Below, piece after piece: positions 8,700-16,347 of a stretch of DNA of 20,088 nucleotides. Position numbers and translations under genes: made by a program. The DNA lies in NCBI GenBank assembly GCA_001804025.1, contig MHFC01000141.1, positions 9,357-29,444 on the forward strand, in the 5' to 3' direction. The notes beneath the pieces are model-generated. The model worked only from the letters and a program-made list of their open reading frames with translations, was not told where the DNA came from and did no database searches. The first letter of the stretch is position 1, and each line of letters begins with the position of its first letter. The stretch is from Omnitrophica bacterium GWA2_52_8 (GTDB taxonomy: Bacteria; Omnitrophota; Omnitrophia; Omnitrophales; Aquincolibacteriaceae).

Positions 8700-8889
8700 A
8701 AGAATGAGGCAATTATCATCCGGCAAAGTTGCAATATTCCGCATCAAAAACCGCCGGGGGTATGCCGCGGTTTGTTTGAACCATCTTACGGAAGGCCACA
8801 GTCCCGCGCAGGCTTTTTCACGCATGGAAAAGGCCTTAAAAAGGGTCGGCTTAAGACTTTCCGGATCATTGCCGCGCGCGCGGGGATGA
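8689..8889 (+). CDS. Small protein of 66 residues, unknown function, weak HicB-like pattern
   Basis: Not recognised as a named family. It is very basic (MAVKRMRQLSSGKVAIFRIKN) and short. The middle reads as two beta strands (KVAIFRIK, GYAAVCLN), then a Gly-containing turn (TEGHS), then a helix (PAQAFSRMEKALKRVGL). That order resembles the small HicB/UPF0150 fold, in which a Tyr-x-(A/V)-x-Cys strand precedes a 'G-D/H-(T/S)-x-x-(E/Q)-A' helix. This is inference from pattern only. A well-placed ribosome binding site and the 11-bp overlap with the upstream amidotransferase argue that it is expressed and translationally coupled. No HicA-like toxin partner is adjacent. Confidence 0.65.
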   Translation: MAVKRMRQLSSGKVAIFRIKNRRGYAAVCLNHLTEGHSPAQAFSRMEKALKRVGLRLSGSLPRARG

Positions 8890-8911
8890 TGGGTCCGGAC
8901 TGATCCGTATT

Positions 8912-9883
8912 GTGTTAACTCATAATCATAAAATTCGTCCCCGCGGATTTCTGGCCCTGTTTTTATTGGCTCTCCTTTTCTGTCCGTATCGCGCCAGTTT
9001 TTCCATGGACATCGAACAAACCTCGACTCCCGATCCTCAAAAAGTTTTCGGCCGATTGGTTACCCGGGCATGTCAAAAGCTTCAAGCGCAAGCAAAAAAA
9101 CGCCCGCTTAAACTCAAATACCTCAACGATTCGCTGCAACTGACGGCTTCTGCCGCAGCGCTCATGGCATCCGGCCGGGATTTTGTACAAGCGAGGGCCG
9201 CTTTGGATCAAGCGGTCGAGAAATACCCCGCGAATAGCTTTGCTTTTCTGTTGAAGGCCATCACCTATAGTTCACAGGGTGACAGTCTTTCCGCAAATCG
9301 GTATTTTAAAACATTTCTTATCGAAAGCCGCGTGTTTACCGGCTTTGACAAAATATTTTTAACCTGGGCAGAAATGCGGGAAATACGGAAGATCGTTTAC
9401 GGAATTCTCCAGACACAAAATGTTCCGCTGACAGAAGAGGAAAAAAAATTAATGCAGAAAATCACATTTAAAAACTTGCTGAGTTATATCGCCGCGCCGG
9501 GGCCGGAGGATCGAGGTTTGAATATTGGGTTTATTGCCGTCATTGCGGGCGGCGCCGCGATTCTTTTATTGTGTCTGTTTACCGGGGTTGATTTCTCAAG
9601 GCTGCTGCCGCGATTACTCCTGATCCTTTATATGGCGGCCTGGGTGTCCTACGGATTCTGGATCGTCGATCTGGCATTCGGGCTGCCCTTCGGCTGGAAC
9701 CGTTTTAAAGCGGTGCCGCTATGCATGGCGTCGATTCTCGGCTTATTTTTTTTAGCAGAACTTTGGGCAGCGGCACAGGACTTTTTCCGCCCGGTCGAAA
9801 AAGGTTATAAACGGTGCCGGCATTGCGGTGCTGCGACACCAAAACTATCCCTCGAATGTACAGAATGCCGGAAAAAATTATAA
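8912..9883 (+). CDS. Membrane protein: signal segment, helical-repeat-like domain, three TM helices, C-terminal zinc ribbon
   Basis: A 323-residue protein of unknown function. The N-terminal hydrophobic segment (about 11-28, ending near ASFS) is a signal peptide or anchor. Residues of about 50-150 are helical, with a TPR-like pair (FVQARAALDQAVEKYPANSF, then LKAITYSSQGDSLSANRYF). Three transmembrane helices follow (about 204-226, 234-256, 267-287). The C-terminus carries a CRHCG...CTEC zinc ribbon (about 302-318), presumably cytoplasmic. The start is GTG 8912, since no in-frame ATG precedes the signal segment. It lies 22 bp after the 66-residue gene, and its stop is 4 bp from the stop of the converging deacetylase gene. 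I see no terminator between the two. Confidence 0.75.
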   Translation: MLTHNHKIRPRGFLALFLLALLFCPYRASFSMDIEQTSTPDPQKVFGRLVTRACQKLQAQAKKRPLKLKYLNDSLQLTASAAALMASGRDFVQARAALDQAVEKYPANSFAFLLKAITYSSQGDSLSANRYFKTFLIESRVFTGFDKIFLTWAEMREIRKIVYGILQTQNVPLTEEEKKLMQKITFKNLLSYIAAPGPEDRGLNIGFIAVIAGGAAILLLCLFTGVDFSRLLPRLLLILYMAAWVSYGFWIVDLAFGLPFGWNRFKAVPLCMASILGLFFLAELWAAAQDFFRPVEKGYKRCRHCGAATPKLSLECTECRKKL

Positions 9884-9887
9884 AAAG

Positions 9888-10796
9888 TTATTTCGAATCC
9901 GCAATCAGGTTTCGAAGGTGGACAATTTGAAATCCTTCGGCCTTTAGTCGGGGGAGGCTTGTTTTGATGGCCGCGAATGTATTATACCGGTAGTGGCCGA
10001 TGCCGATGGCATACCCTTTTGTCCGGGCAATTTGTTTCATTTCATTTATTTTTTGGATGACAGCCTCTTGAGAATCAAGATTGTCCAGGAAAACGTCTCG
10101 GTGCAATGCGGGCATGCCGTACGATCGCGCGATTGATTCTGCGCGGGTTTGAGGCGTTGTCACACTGTCTAAAAAAAATAAATCCCGGTTTTTTAGCTCA
10201 TTCAAAATGATGCCCATCAAGCGGGCATCGGCAGTCCCTTTTGATCCCATATGATTGTTGACGCCGGAAATATGGGGCACTGAGTCAAGGTTTTTGCGCA
10301 GCACGCGCAAAACATCCCCATCAGGCATGTCACTTACAATTAATCCGCGGCCCGGAATCGTGCCGTTCATGCTTTCCAGGGGCAAGTGGAGAATGGCCTC
10401 GGTTTTCATGGATTGACTGAGCGTGGCAAAATGACGTGAAAACGGAAGAAGCGGCAAGACGGCATAGGTCACTTGATTTCCGAGGCTCTTCAGCAAATCA
10501 TCGTACTGTTGCGTATACCCCATGTCGTCTATGACAAAGACCATTTTAGGACCAACGCGCGCGCCTTCGGGCTTCCGGGATTTTGTATGGAAGTCCTTTA
10601 ATTGCGGAATGCCGGATGAGCGTTCAGGAGCGAAATGCCAGACGGCCCACATCCCGGATACGGCTAACACAACCAGGGTGGCTACTGTTACTGTATGCGG
10701 GTTTGGGCGAAAACGGCGACGAAGTCCGGCGCTGGAAGCGCGGCGCTTCCGGCGCAGACGCCATTTTGAAGAAATTCTTGTTTTAAACCATTTCAT
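9888..10796 (-). CDS. Divergent polysaccharide deacetylase (YibQ / DUF610 family)
   Basis: A 302-residue protein of the YibQ-type divergent polysaccharide deacetylase family, probably acting on glycans in the periplasm; the true substrate of this family is not settled. Seen: a strongly basic N-terminus (many Arg/Lys in residues 1-30), a transmembrane anchor (about 35-55), a linker, then the NodB-like barrel with VIDDMGY (Asp90, Asp91), ILHLPLES (His137), GVNNHMGS (178-185, His182), FFLDS (Asp210) and RDVFLDN (233-239). IGIGHYR near the C-terminus supplies a further His. The gene reads right to left, diverges from the YopX gene and converges with the zinc-ribbon membrane gene. The start is ATG 10796; no clear ribosome binding site is visible. 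Confidence 0.9.
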   Translation of the reverse strand: MKWFKTRISSKWRLRRKRRASSAGLRRRFRPNPHTVTVATLVVLAVSGMWAVWHFAPERSSGIPQLKDFHTKSRKPEGARVGPKMVFVIDDMGYTQQYDDLLKSLGNQVTYAVLPLLPFSRHFATLSQSMKTEAILHLPLESMNGTIPGRGLIVSDMPDGDVLRVLRKNLDSVPHISGVNNHMGSKGTADARLMGIILNELKNRDLFFLDSVTTPQTRAESIARSYGMPALHRDVFLDNLDSQEAVIQKINEMKQIARTKGYAIGIGHYRYNTFAAIKTSLPRLKAEGFQIVHLRNLIADSK

Positions 10797-10834
10797 GATT
10801 TATGATAACGCGCGGTAAACATTAGCGTTAGCTG

Positions 10835-10863
10835 AATATAAGAGTATCTTTGGGTTTGCGCAA
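10835..10863 (-). promoter_or_regulatory. Possible weak promoter for the YibQ-type gene
   Basis: On the - strand TTGCGC (complement of 10858-10863) and TATATT (complement of 10835-10840) are 17 bp apart, placing the start near 10828 and about 30 nt before ATG 10796. The -10 box is good (5/6) and the -35 is poor (3/6). The -35 sits in the near-palindrome GGTTTGCGCAACC. The rest of the 109-bp divergent spacer shows nothing else firm. Confidence 0.35.
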
Positions 10864-10905
10864 CCAAAAAATCCCGGATCAACAGTTTGTCCCATTTATT
10901 TTCCT

Positions 10906-11304
10906 ATGCAGCCGCTCAAATTTCGAGTTTGGCATCTTGCCCATCAAAAAATGTATGACCGCGGCTACCAAAAAATGACGCACGTTTTGATTGCCAACGA
11001 TCCCGCATCTGAATCAGGGGCAATCCATGAAACGCTTATACGCGCAAGCTATGATGATTGTGTTTTGCTCCAATATACGGGAATCATGGACCGCAACGGC
11101 AAAGAAATCTATGAAGGGGACAGGGTTTGCATCGCCGCGCAAGGAGAAAGCTTTATTGCGACAGTGACCGATGTTCCCGATATGTTCAAGTCGCGCCGGC
11201 TTCATCCGCTCCAAAGCATTTTAAATGAACTCGGGATCACAGCGGAGCAGATTGAATCCATTGAAGTTTGCGGCAATATCTACCGGTCCGGTGAGGGGTG
11301 CTAG
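10906..11304 (+). CDS. YopX-family protein (phage-type)
   Basis: A 132-residue member of the YopX family, usually found in phages and prophages; the molecular function is unknown. Seen: the N-terminal KFRVWH motif (family: KFRAWD), the central hallmark QYTGIMDRNGKEIYEGDRV (56-74), and the C-terminal VCGNIYRS (family: V-x-GNIYE). Normal family length is about 120-140. No other phage gene (integrase, repressor, structural) is in the window, so it looks like an isolated chromosomal copy. There is no Shine-Dalgarno sequence before ATG 10906. The structured element begins at its stop codon (TAG 11302-11304). Confidence 0.85.
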   Translation: MQPLKFRVWHLAHQKMYDRGYQKMTHVLIANDPASESGAIHETLIRASYDDCVLLQYTGIMDRNGKEIYEGDRVCIAAQGESFIATVTDVPDMFKSRRLHPLQSILNELGITAEQIESIEVCGNIYRSGEGC

Positions 11305-11530
11305 ACTAACGCGGCAGGGTTGTGCCTTTAGTCCGGTTTTCTCATCGATTAGGTGAATCGATAAGAAAACCGCTTTGGACGCATGGGGTTGCATCCAAAG
11401 TTTTGCGCCCGCGTTTTAACAGGGCGCAAAAGACAACCCCTGTGGTACAAATGAAAAAGCCTATTTGCACCACAGCCTCCGCGAGGGCATTTCTCATTGG
11501 TGATGAGAAATGCGGGTTAGTTCGAAGTCT
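11303..11530. other. Highly structured non-coding element with tandem long hairpins (candidate ncRNA or mobile palindromic unit)
   Basis: Nearly the whole YopX-YceI spacer folds. Outer helix: GACTAAC (11304-11310) with GTTAGTT (11516-11522). A second helix, GGGTTGT (11317-11323) with ACAACCC (11433-11439), encloses three directly abutting hairpins: 11334-11372 (17-position stem, loop AGGTG), 11373-11400 (11-position stem) and 11401-11431 (10-bp stem, 11-nt loop). Then follow 11440-11475 (13-position stem), a mini-hairpin CCTC-CGC-GAGG at 11476-11486, and 11487-11513 (perfect 11-bp stem, loop TGGTG). By my count roughly 155 of the 219 bases (11304-11522) pair. Three stems each have one C/A mismatch that would be a G-U pair if transcribed from the - strand. 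No transposase, convincing promoter or T-tract is seen, so strand and function are open. Confidence 0.6.
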
Positions 11531-11568
11531 GAGAATATTGACAATCATAAAACCGAAAGGTTGGTGCC

Positions 11569-12159
11569 ATGACCATACTCAAGAAAATACTGTTGATGAT
11601 GTTTTTTATCGTTTCGTTCAGCCTTACGGGATTTTCGGCCACGTACACAATCGATAAAGACCACTCCTCCATAACGTTTAAAATCCGCCATCTATTAACG
11701 AAAGTTCAGGGGACGTTTAATGACTTTTCCGGAGAAATTCAGTACGACCCGGATCATCCTGAGACATGGGAAGTTAATGCGGTGATTCAAACGGCAAGTA
11801 TCGACACCGCAAATGTGAACCGGGATAATCATCTCCGGTCGCCTGATTTTTTTGATGTCGAAAAAAATCCGCTCATTACTTTTGACAGCGTTAACGTCGA
11901 TGTAACGGATGCAAATCATGCGAAAGTAAACGGAACGCTTATTCTCCACGGAGTTAAGAAAGAGATCACACTCGATGTTGATATTAACGGCGTGGGGACA
12001 GACCCGTGGGGTAGCGTTAAAGCCGGGTTTAGTGCCTCCGCCGCCATCAATCGCAAAGATTTCGGTATTGTTTGGAACGAAGCCTTGGATTCCGGACAAT
12101 TTCTCTTGGGCGATGATGTCGAAATCCGTTTAGAAATCGAAGGTCTTTTAAAGAAATAA
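11569..12159 (+). CDS. Secreted YceI-family protein
   Basis: A 196-residue YceI-like lipocalin-fold protein. Known members bind polyisoprenoid-type lipids in the periplasm; the ligand here is unknown. An N-terminal signal peptide (about 1-24, MTILKKILLMMFFIVSFSL) is followed by the family start ATYTIDKDHSSITFKIRHL. Other family patterns present are GTFNDFSGEIQYDP, NRDNHLRSPDFFDVEKNPLITF and GVKKEITLDVDINGVG, and the late INRKDFGIVWN is highly typical. The ribosome binding site AAAGG (11556-11560) is 8 nt before ATG 11569. A perfect TTGACA lies at 11538-11543 but no -10 box follows at a usable distance, so the promoter is not identified. Confidence 0.95.
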   Translation: MTILKKILLMMFFIVSFSLTGFSATYTIDKDHSSITFKIRHLLTKVQGTFNDFSGEIQYDPDHPETWEVNAVIQTASIDTANVNRDNHLRSPDFFDVEKNPLITFDSVNVDVTDANHAKVNGTLILHGVKKEITLDVDINGVGTDPWGSVKAGFSASAAINRKDFGIVWNEALDSGQFLLGDDVEIRLEIEGLLKK

Positions 12160-12306
12160 TCACCGCAACCCAAACTATTGGATTTCCCAATGGAAATCGT
12201 TGGCGCTTGTCATTTCAATTGCGGGAAGCTCCCGTAACTTTAATGCTCCCGATTAAGACATAGCCGATTAAAATTATTTAACGACTACAAGCTCGCGATT
12301 TCGATT

Positions 12307-12429
12307 ATGTTCCAGCCGGAATGTGCCGTTAAACAGTATCCGTCGAAACATATTGTATTCCATCGGCACAAAATAAATCCCGATGAAAAGCTTTGCGAAA
12401 TTTGCTATGATAACCCTGCAGCGTACTAA
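12307..12429 (+). CDS. Possible 40-residue Cys/His protein (doubtful)
   Basis: The frame from ATG 12307 to TAA 12427-12429 encodes 40 residues with Cys6, His15, His19, His21 and a CEIC pair (Cys30, Cys33), a pattern compatible with a tiny metal site. The frame stays open upstream of the ATG to 12244. There is no ribosome binding site, and the candidate promoter of the next gene lies inside it, so it may be a decayed remnant or chance. Confidence 0.2.
   Translation: MFQPECAVKQYPSKHIVFHRHKINPDEKLCEICYDNPAAY
12383..12411 (+). promoter_or_regulatory. Candidate promoter of the CBS-korAB-CBS operon
   Basis: TGCTATGAT (12403-12411) gives an extended -10 with hexamer TATGAT (5/6). ATGAAA at 12383-12388 (4/6) lies 17 bp upstream as the -35. 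The start would be near 12418, leaving a leader of about 40 nt to ATG 12459. Confidence 0.5.
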
Positions 12430-12458
12430 ACAATTTCACAAAAATACATGAGACCCCG

Positions 12459-12935
12459 ATGGCTACAAAGTCTGTAGAAACCAGAATCAAAGAAAAGAAA
12501 ATCGCCGAAGTCATCAATCCTAAACTGGTGCGCGCCGAGTCCACCATAACGCTCCGCCAGGCATTGGATATCATGCAGAAGAATAAATCCGGCTACATTG
12601 TGGTGGCCGATGCGAATAAAGTCGTCGGGATCTTTACCGAGGTCGACGTCACCCGAAAAATTCTTGCCAACCGTGTCAAACTGGATTTGCGCATCAGCGA
12701 GTTTATGACAAAAAATCCTTCAGTTCTAAGCCCGCAGGATACCGTCGGACATGCCATGGAATTGATGGGGGACAAGCGCTTTTATCACATTCCCCTGGTA
12801 AATCAGGAGAATGATTTGTGCGGTGTCCTCTCGGTGCGGACATTGATCCGCTTTATGGCAGAGTTCTATCCGACTGAAGTATTCAATCTTCCCCCGAATT
12901 CCGACCAGGTCATGGAATCGCAGGAAGGCGGATGA
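12459..12935 (+). CDS. CBS-pair protein, first gene of the korAB operon
   Basis: A 158-residue protein made of two CBS motifs. CBS1 covers about 15-75 (VINPKLVRAESTITLRQALDIM ... VVGIFTEVDVTRKIL) and CBS2 about 80-135 (FMTKNPSVLSPQDTVGHAMELM ... CGVLSVRTLIRFM). Such a tandem pair usually binds AMP/ATP or S-adenosylmethionine and acts as an energy-state sensor. A short tail (EFYPTEVFNLPP) follows. There is no enzymatic domain, so it should work on a partner, and it sits directly upstream of korA with zero spacing (TGA 12933-12935, then ATG 12936). The inferred role is adenylate-dependent control of the 2-oxoacid oxidoreductase. No good Shine-Dalgarno sequence precedes ATG 12459. Confidence 0.9.
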   Translation: MATKSVETRIKEKKIAEVINPKLVRAESTITLRQALDIMQKNKSGYIVVADANKVVGIFTEVDVTRKILANRVKLDLRISEFMTKNPSVLSPQDTVGHAMELMGDKRFYHIPLVNQENDLCGVLSVRTLIRFMAEFYPTEVFNLPPNSDQVMESQEGG

Positions 12936-14776
12936 ATGGCAATGACGCATTCCAAAACAATCACACAAGCGACGGCCATTACGGTTAGATTTGCGGGCGA
13001 TTCCGGCGACGGAATGCAGTTGACAGGCGATCAGTTTACCGACACAAGCGCCGTCATGGGAAATGATTTTGCAACTTTCCCCGATTATCCGGCAGAAATA
13101 CGCGCCCCTGCAGGAACTTTGCCCGGTGTCAGCAGCTTTCAGATCCAGTTTTCAGAGGCTATCGTTTTCACGCCCGGAGATATTGCCGATGTGCTGATTG
13201 CCATGAATCCTGCGGCTTTGAAAGTGAACCTGCACCATGTAAAGAAATCAGGTTTGATCATCGTCAATGAAAGCGTATTCACAGAGCCCAATCTTCGGAA
13301 AGCCAATTACAAAACAAATCCTCTTAATGACGGAACGCTTCAAGACTATCAAGTGATGAGGGTCCCGATCACGGAACTGACAAAAAACGCGCTCAAAGAA
13401 CACCCGCTAAAATTAACGGAAGTCGAACGCTGTAAAAACTTTTTTGCACTTGGACTGATGTTTTGGCTTTACAGCCGTGATTATGAGTACACTTTTCAAT
13501 GGATCAAGAAGAAGTTCGCTAAGCGTCCTGAAATTGCCGAGGCGAATATCGCGGCGGTAAAAGCGGGCTATAGCTTCGGGGACATTACCGAGGCTTTTAA
13601 TGTTCAGTATCAAGTTAAGAAAGCGTCCCTCCAGAAGGGGACCTACCGAAAAATTACGGGTAATGAAGCGCTTGCAATCGGTTTGATCGCGGGTGCGCGG
13701 CTTGCAAATAAGACCTTATTTTACGGCTCATATCCGATTACGCCCGCGAGCGGTATTCTGCATGAGTTATCGAGCCATAAACACTATGATGTTAAAACTT
13801 TTCAGGCCGAAGACGAAATTGCGGCCATCGGAACGGCCATCGGCGCGTCTTTTGGCGGTCAAATTGCCGTCACCGGAACCAGCGGACCGGGGGTGTGTTT
13901 AAAGTCGGAAGCTCTGGGGCTTGCGGTTATGGCCGAACTTCCTCTCATCCTGATAGACGTGCAGCGCTCTGGTCCCAGCACCGGAATGCCCACCAAGACG
14001 GAACAGACGGATTTGCTGCAGGTCCTGTACGGCCGCAACGGAGAAAGTCCCATTTGTGTTCTTGCGCCACAAACGCCTGCCGATTGCTTTGATGTTGCCG
14101 TTGAAGCCATCCGCATTGCGGTCAAATATATGACTCCCGTTGCGATCTTGTCTGAAGGGTATCTTGCAAATGCTGCCGAGCCTTGGAAGTTGCCAGAAAT
14201 TGAAAAATTTGAAAAAATCACGGTCGTGCACCCGCAAAAGACAGAAGCAGAGTTTTTGCCGTACGCACGGGATCCAAAAACATTAGCGCGGCCGTGGGCT
14301 ATTCCCGGAACTCCGGGCCTTGAGCACAGGATCGGGGGTCTGGCGAAGGCGGATTTGACGGGAAATGTGAGTTACGATCCCGTCAACAATCAAAAAATGA
14401 TTCAGTTGCGTGCCGAAAAAATTCAGCGGATCGCAGAGGACATACCGGCGCTGGAAGTTCGGGGTGCAAAGTCCGGCCAACTGCTCGTCCTTGGATGGGG
14501 CGGTACTTACGGAGCGATCTATCAAGCCGTTGATGACCTTGATAAAGATTCCAGCCGGATCGGTCAGGCCCACTTGAAATATTTATGTCCGTTTCCGCGG
14601 GGCCTTGAAAAAATCGTGAGAAGCTACAAAAAAGTACTGGTGCCGGAATTAAACTCCGGGCAATTGATCATGCTTTTACGGGCGCAGTTTCCCGGCGTCG
14701 TATTTGAGGGGCTTAATAAAATTCAGGGGCTTCCTTTTCAAGTTGACGAAATCCGGAACAAAATTAAGGGATTACT

Positions 14777-14780
<4 letters not shown>
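12936..14780 (+). CDS. korA: 2-oxoacid:acceptor oxidoreductase, alpha subunit (fused gamma-alpha)
   Basis: Together with KorB this oxidatively decarboxylates a 2-oxoacid, probably 2-oxoglutarate, to its CoA ester and reduces ferredoxin. At 614 residues it has the fused layout. The N-terminal gamma domain (about 14-200) starts VRFAGDSGDGMQLTGDQF and continues DYPAEIRAPAGTLPGVSSFQ. The alpha pyrimidine-binding domain (about 242-430) has GNEALAIGLIAGA, YGSYPITPASG (from residue 263), FQAEDEIAAIGTAIGAS and TGTSGPGVCLKSEALGLAVMAELP. A C-terminal domain (about 490-614) follows. There are no ferredoxin-like Fe-S clusters, so an external ferredoxin is needed. Substrate choice (2-oxoglutarate or another 2-oxoacid) cannot be settled from sequence alone. 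It overlaps korB by 4 bp (ATGA, 14777-14780). Confidence 0.95.
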
Positions 14781-15805
<1,025 letters not shown>

Positions 15806-15807
15806 TC

Positions 15808-16347
15808 ATGCCGATCTCTAAGGGCGTCAAATGCCCATCGTGCGGTTGCGACAATATTTTAGGAATGGACCGCTGCGCTCAATGCCTGCATTCACTTATG
15901 CATACAGGCGTTCTGATCCCAAGACGCGACGACCGGGTCCAGAACGTCATGATGAACAAGCCGGTTTCGGATTTATTGACCGGAAAAGATTTGCTGGTCG
16001 CGAGCCCCACGGATTCAATCGCCAAGGTTGTTGAAATCTTTCAAAAAGAGAAAAAGAATTGTGTCCTTGTCTATGATAATCACCGGCTGGTAGGTATTTT
16101 AAGCAACCGCGACATACTCCTTAAAGTTGCGGGTTACAAAACGGATCTTTCCAAAGTCAGCGTTGAAAGCATCATGACGCGAAATCCCGAATATGTAAGA
16201 CCGGATGCGCCTTTGGCATTTGTCGTCAATAAAATGGCCATGGGCGGATTCAGGCAGGTTCCCGTCATTGATTCGAGCGGAAAACCTCTGAGTATTATTA
16301 CGATCAAGGACGTGATGAGTCATCTTTCAAAAACTAAAAACGGTTAA
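15808..16347 (+). CDS. Zinc ribbon plus CBS-pair protein, last gene of the korAB operon
   Basis: A 179-residue regulator-like protein. An N-terminal zinc ribbon (Cys9, Cys12, Cys23, Cys26) is followed by a short basic linker and two CBS motifs: about 50-105 (VSDLLTGKDLLVASPTDSIAKVVEIF ... VGILSNRDILLKVAG) and about 115-175 (SIMTRNPEYVRPDAPLAFVVNKM ... SIITIKDVMSHL). CBS pairs commonly sense adenine nucleotides; the ribbon may contact a protein or nucleic acid. GGAGG (15792-15796) is 11 nt before ATG 15808, inside the end of korB, only 2 bp after which this gene starts. This is a second, distinct CBS protein for the same enzyme. A strong terminator begins about 50 bp after its stop. Confidence 0.9.
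   Translation: MPISKGVKCPSCGCDNILGMDRCAQCLHSLMHTGVLIPRRDDRVQNVMMNKPVSDLLTGKDLLVASPTDSIAKVVEIFQKEKKNCVLVYDNHRLVGILSNRDILLKVAGYKTDLSKVSVESIMTRNPEYVRPDAPLAFVVNKMAMGGFRQVPVIDSSGKPLSIITIKDVMSHLSKTKNG

Larger units (their letters stand above)
12160..12458. other. 299-bp intergenic spacer with small inverted and direct repeats
   Basis: This spacer separates yceI from the korAB operon. Just after yceI two mutually exclusive stems overlap: ATTGG/CCAAT (12177-12181 with 12187-12191) and GATTTCC/GGAAATC (12181-12187 with 12192-12198). Further on are CGGGA-AGC-TCCCG (12222-12234), a direct repeat GCTCCCG (12228-12234, 12245-12251) and a direct repeat CCGATTAA (12249-12256, 12264-12271). None has a terminator T-run. 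A small open frame (12307-12429) and the candidate operon promoter lie in its second half; both are listed separately. Confidence 0.5.

Noticed and set aside
9884..9887. Bidirectional terminator between the converging genes
   Set aside because: Only 4 bp separate the two stops and no GC-rich stem with a T-run is seen on either side.
11514..11530. TTCGAA-containing stretch resembling a tRNA T-arm
   Set aside because: The flanking bases do not form the required 5-bp stem, and no acceptor, D or anticodon arms surround it.
11322..11657. 111-residue + strand and 68-residue - strand open frames across the hairpin array (11322-11657, 11342-11548)
   Set aside because: Both follow the palindromic stems and have no protein-like pattern; the + frame also overlaps the YceI start in another frame.
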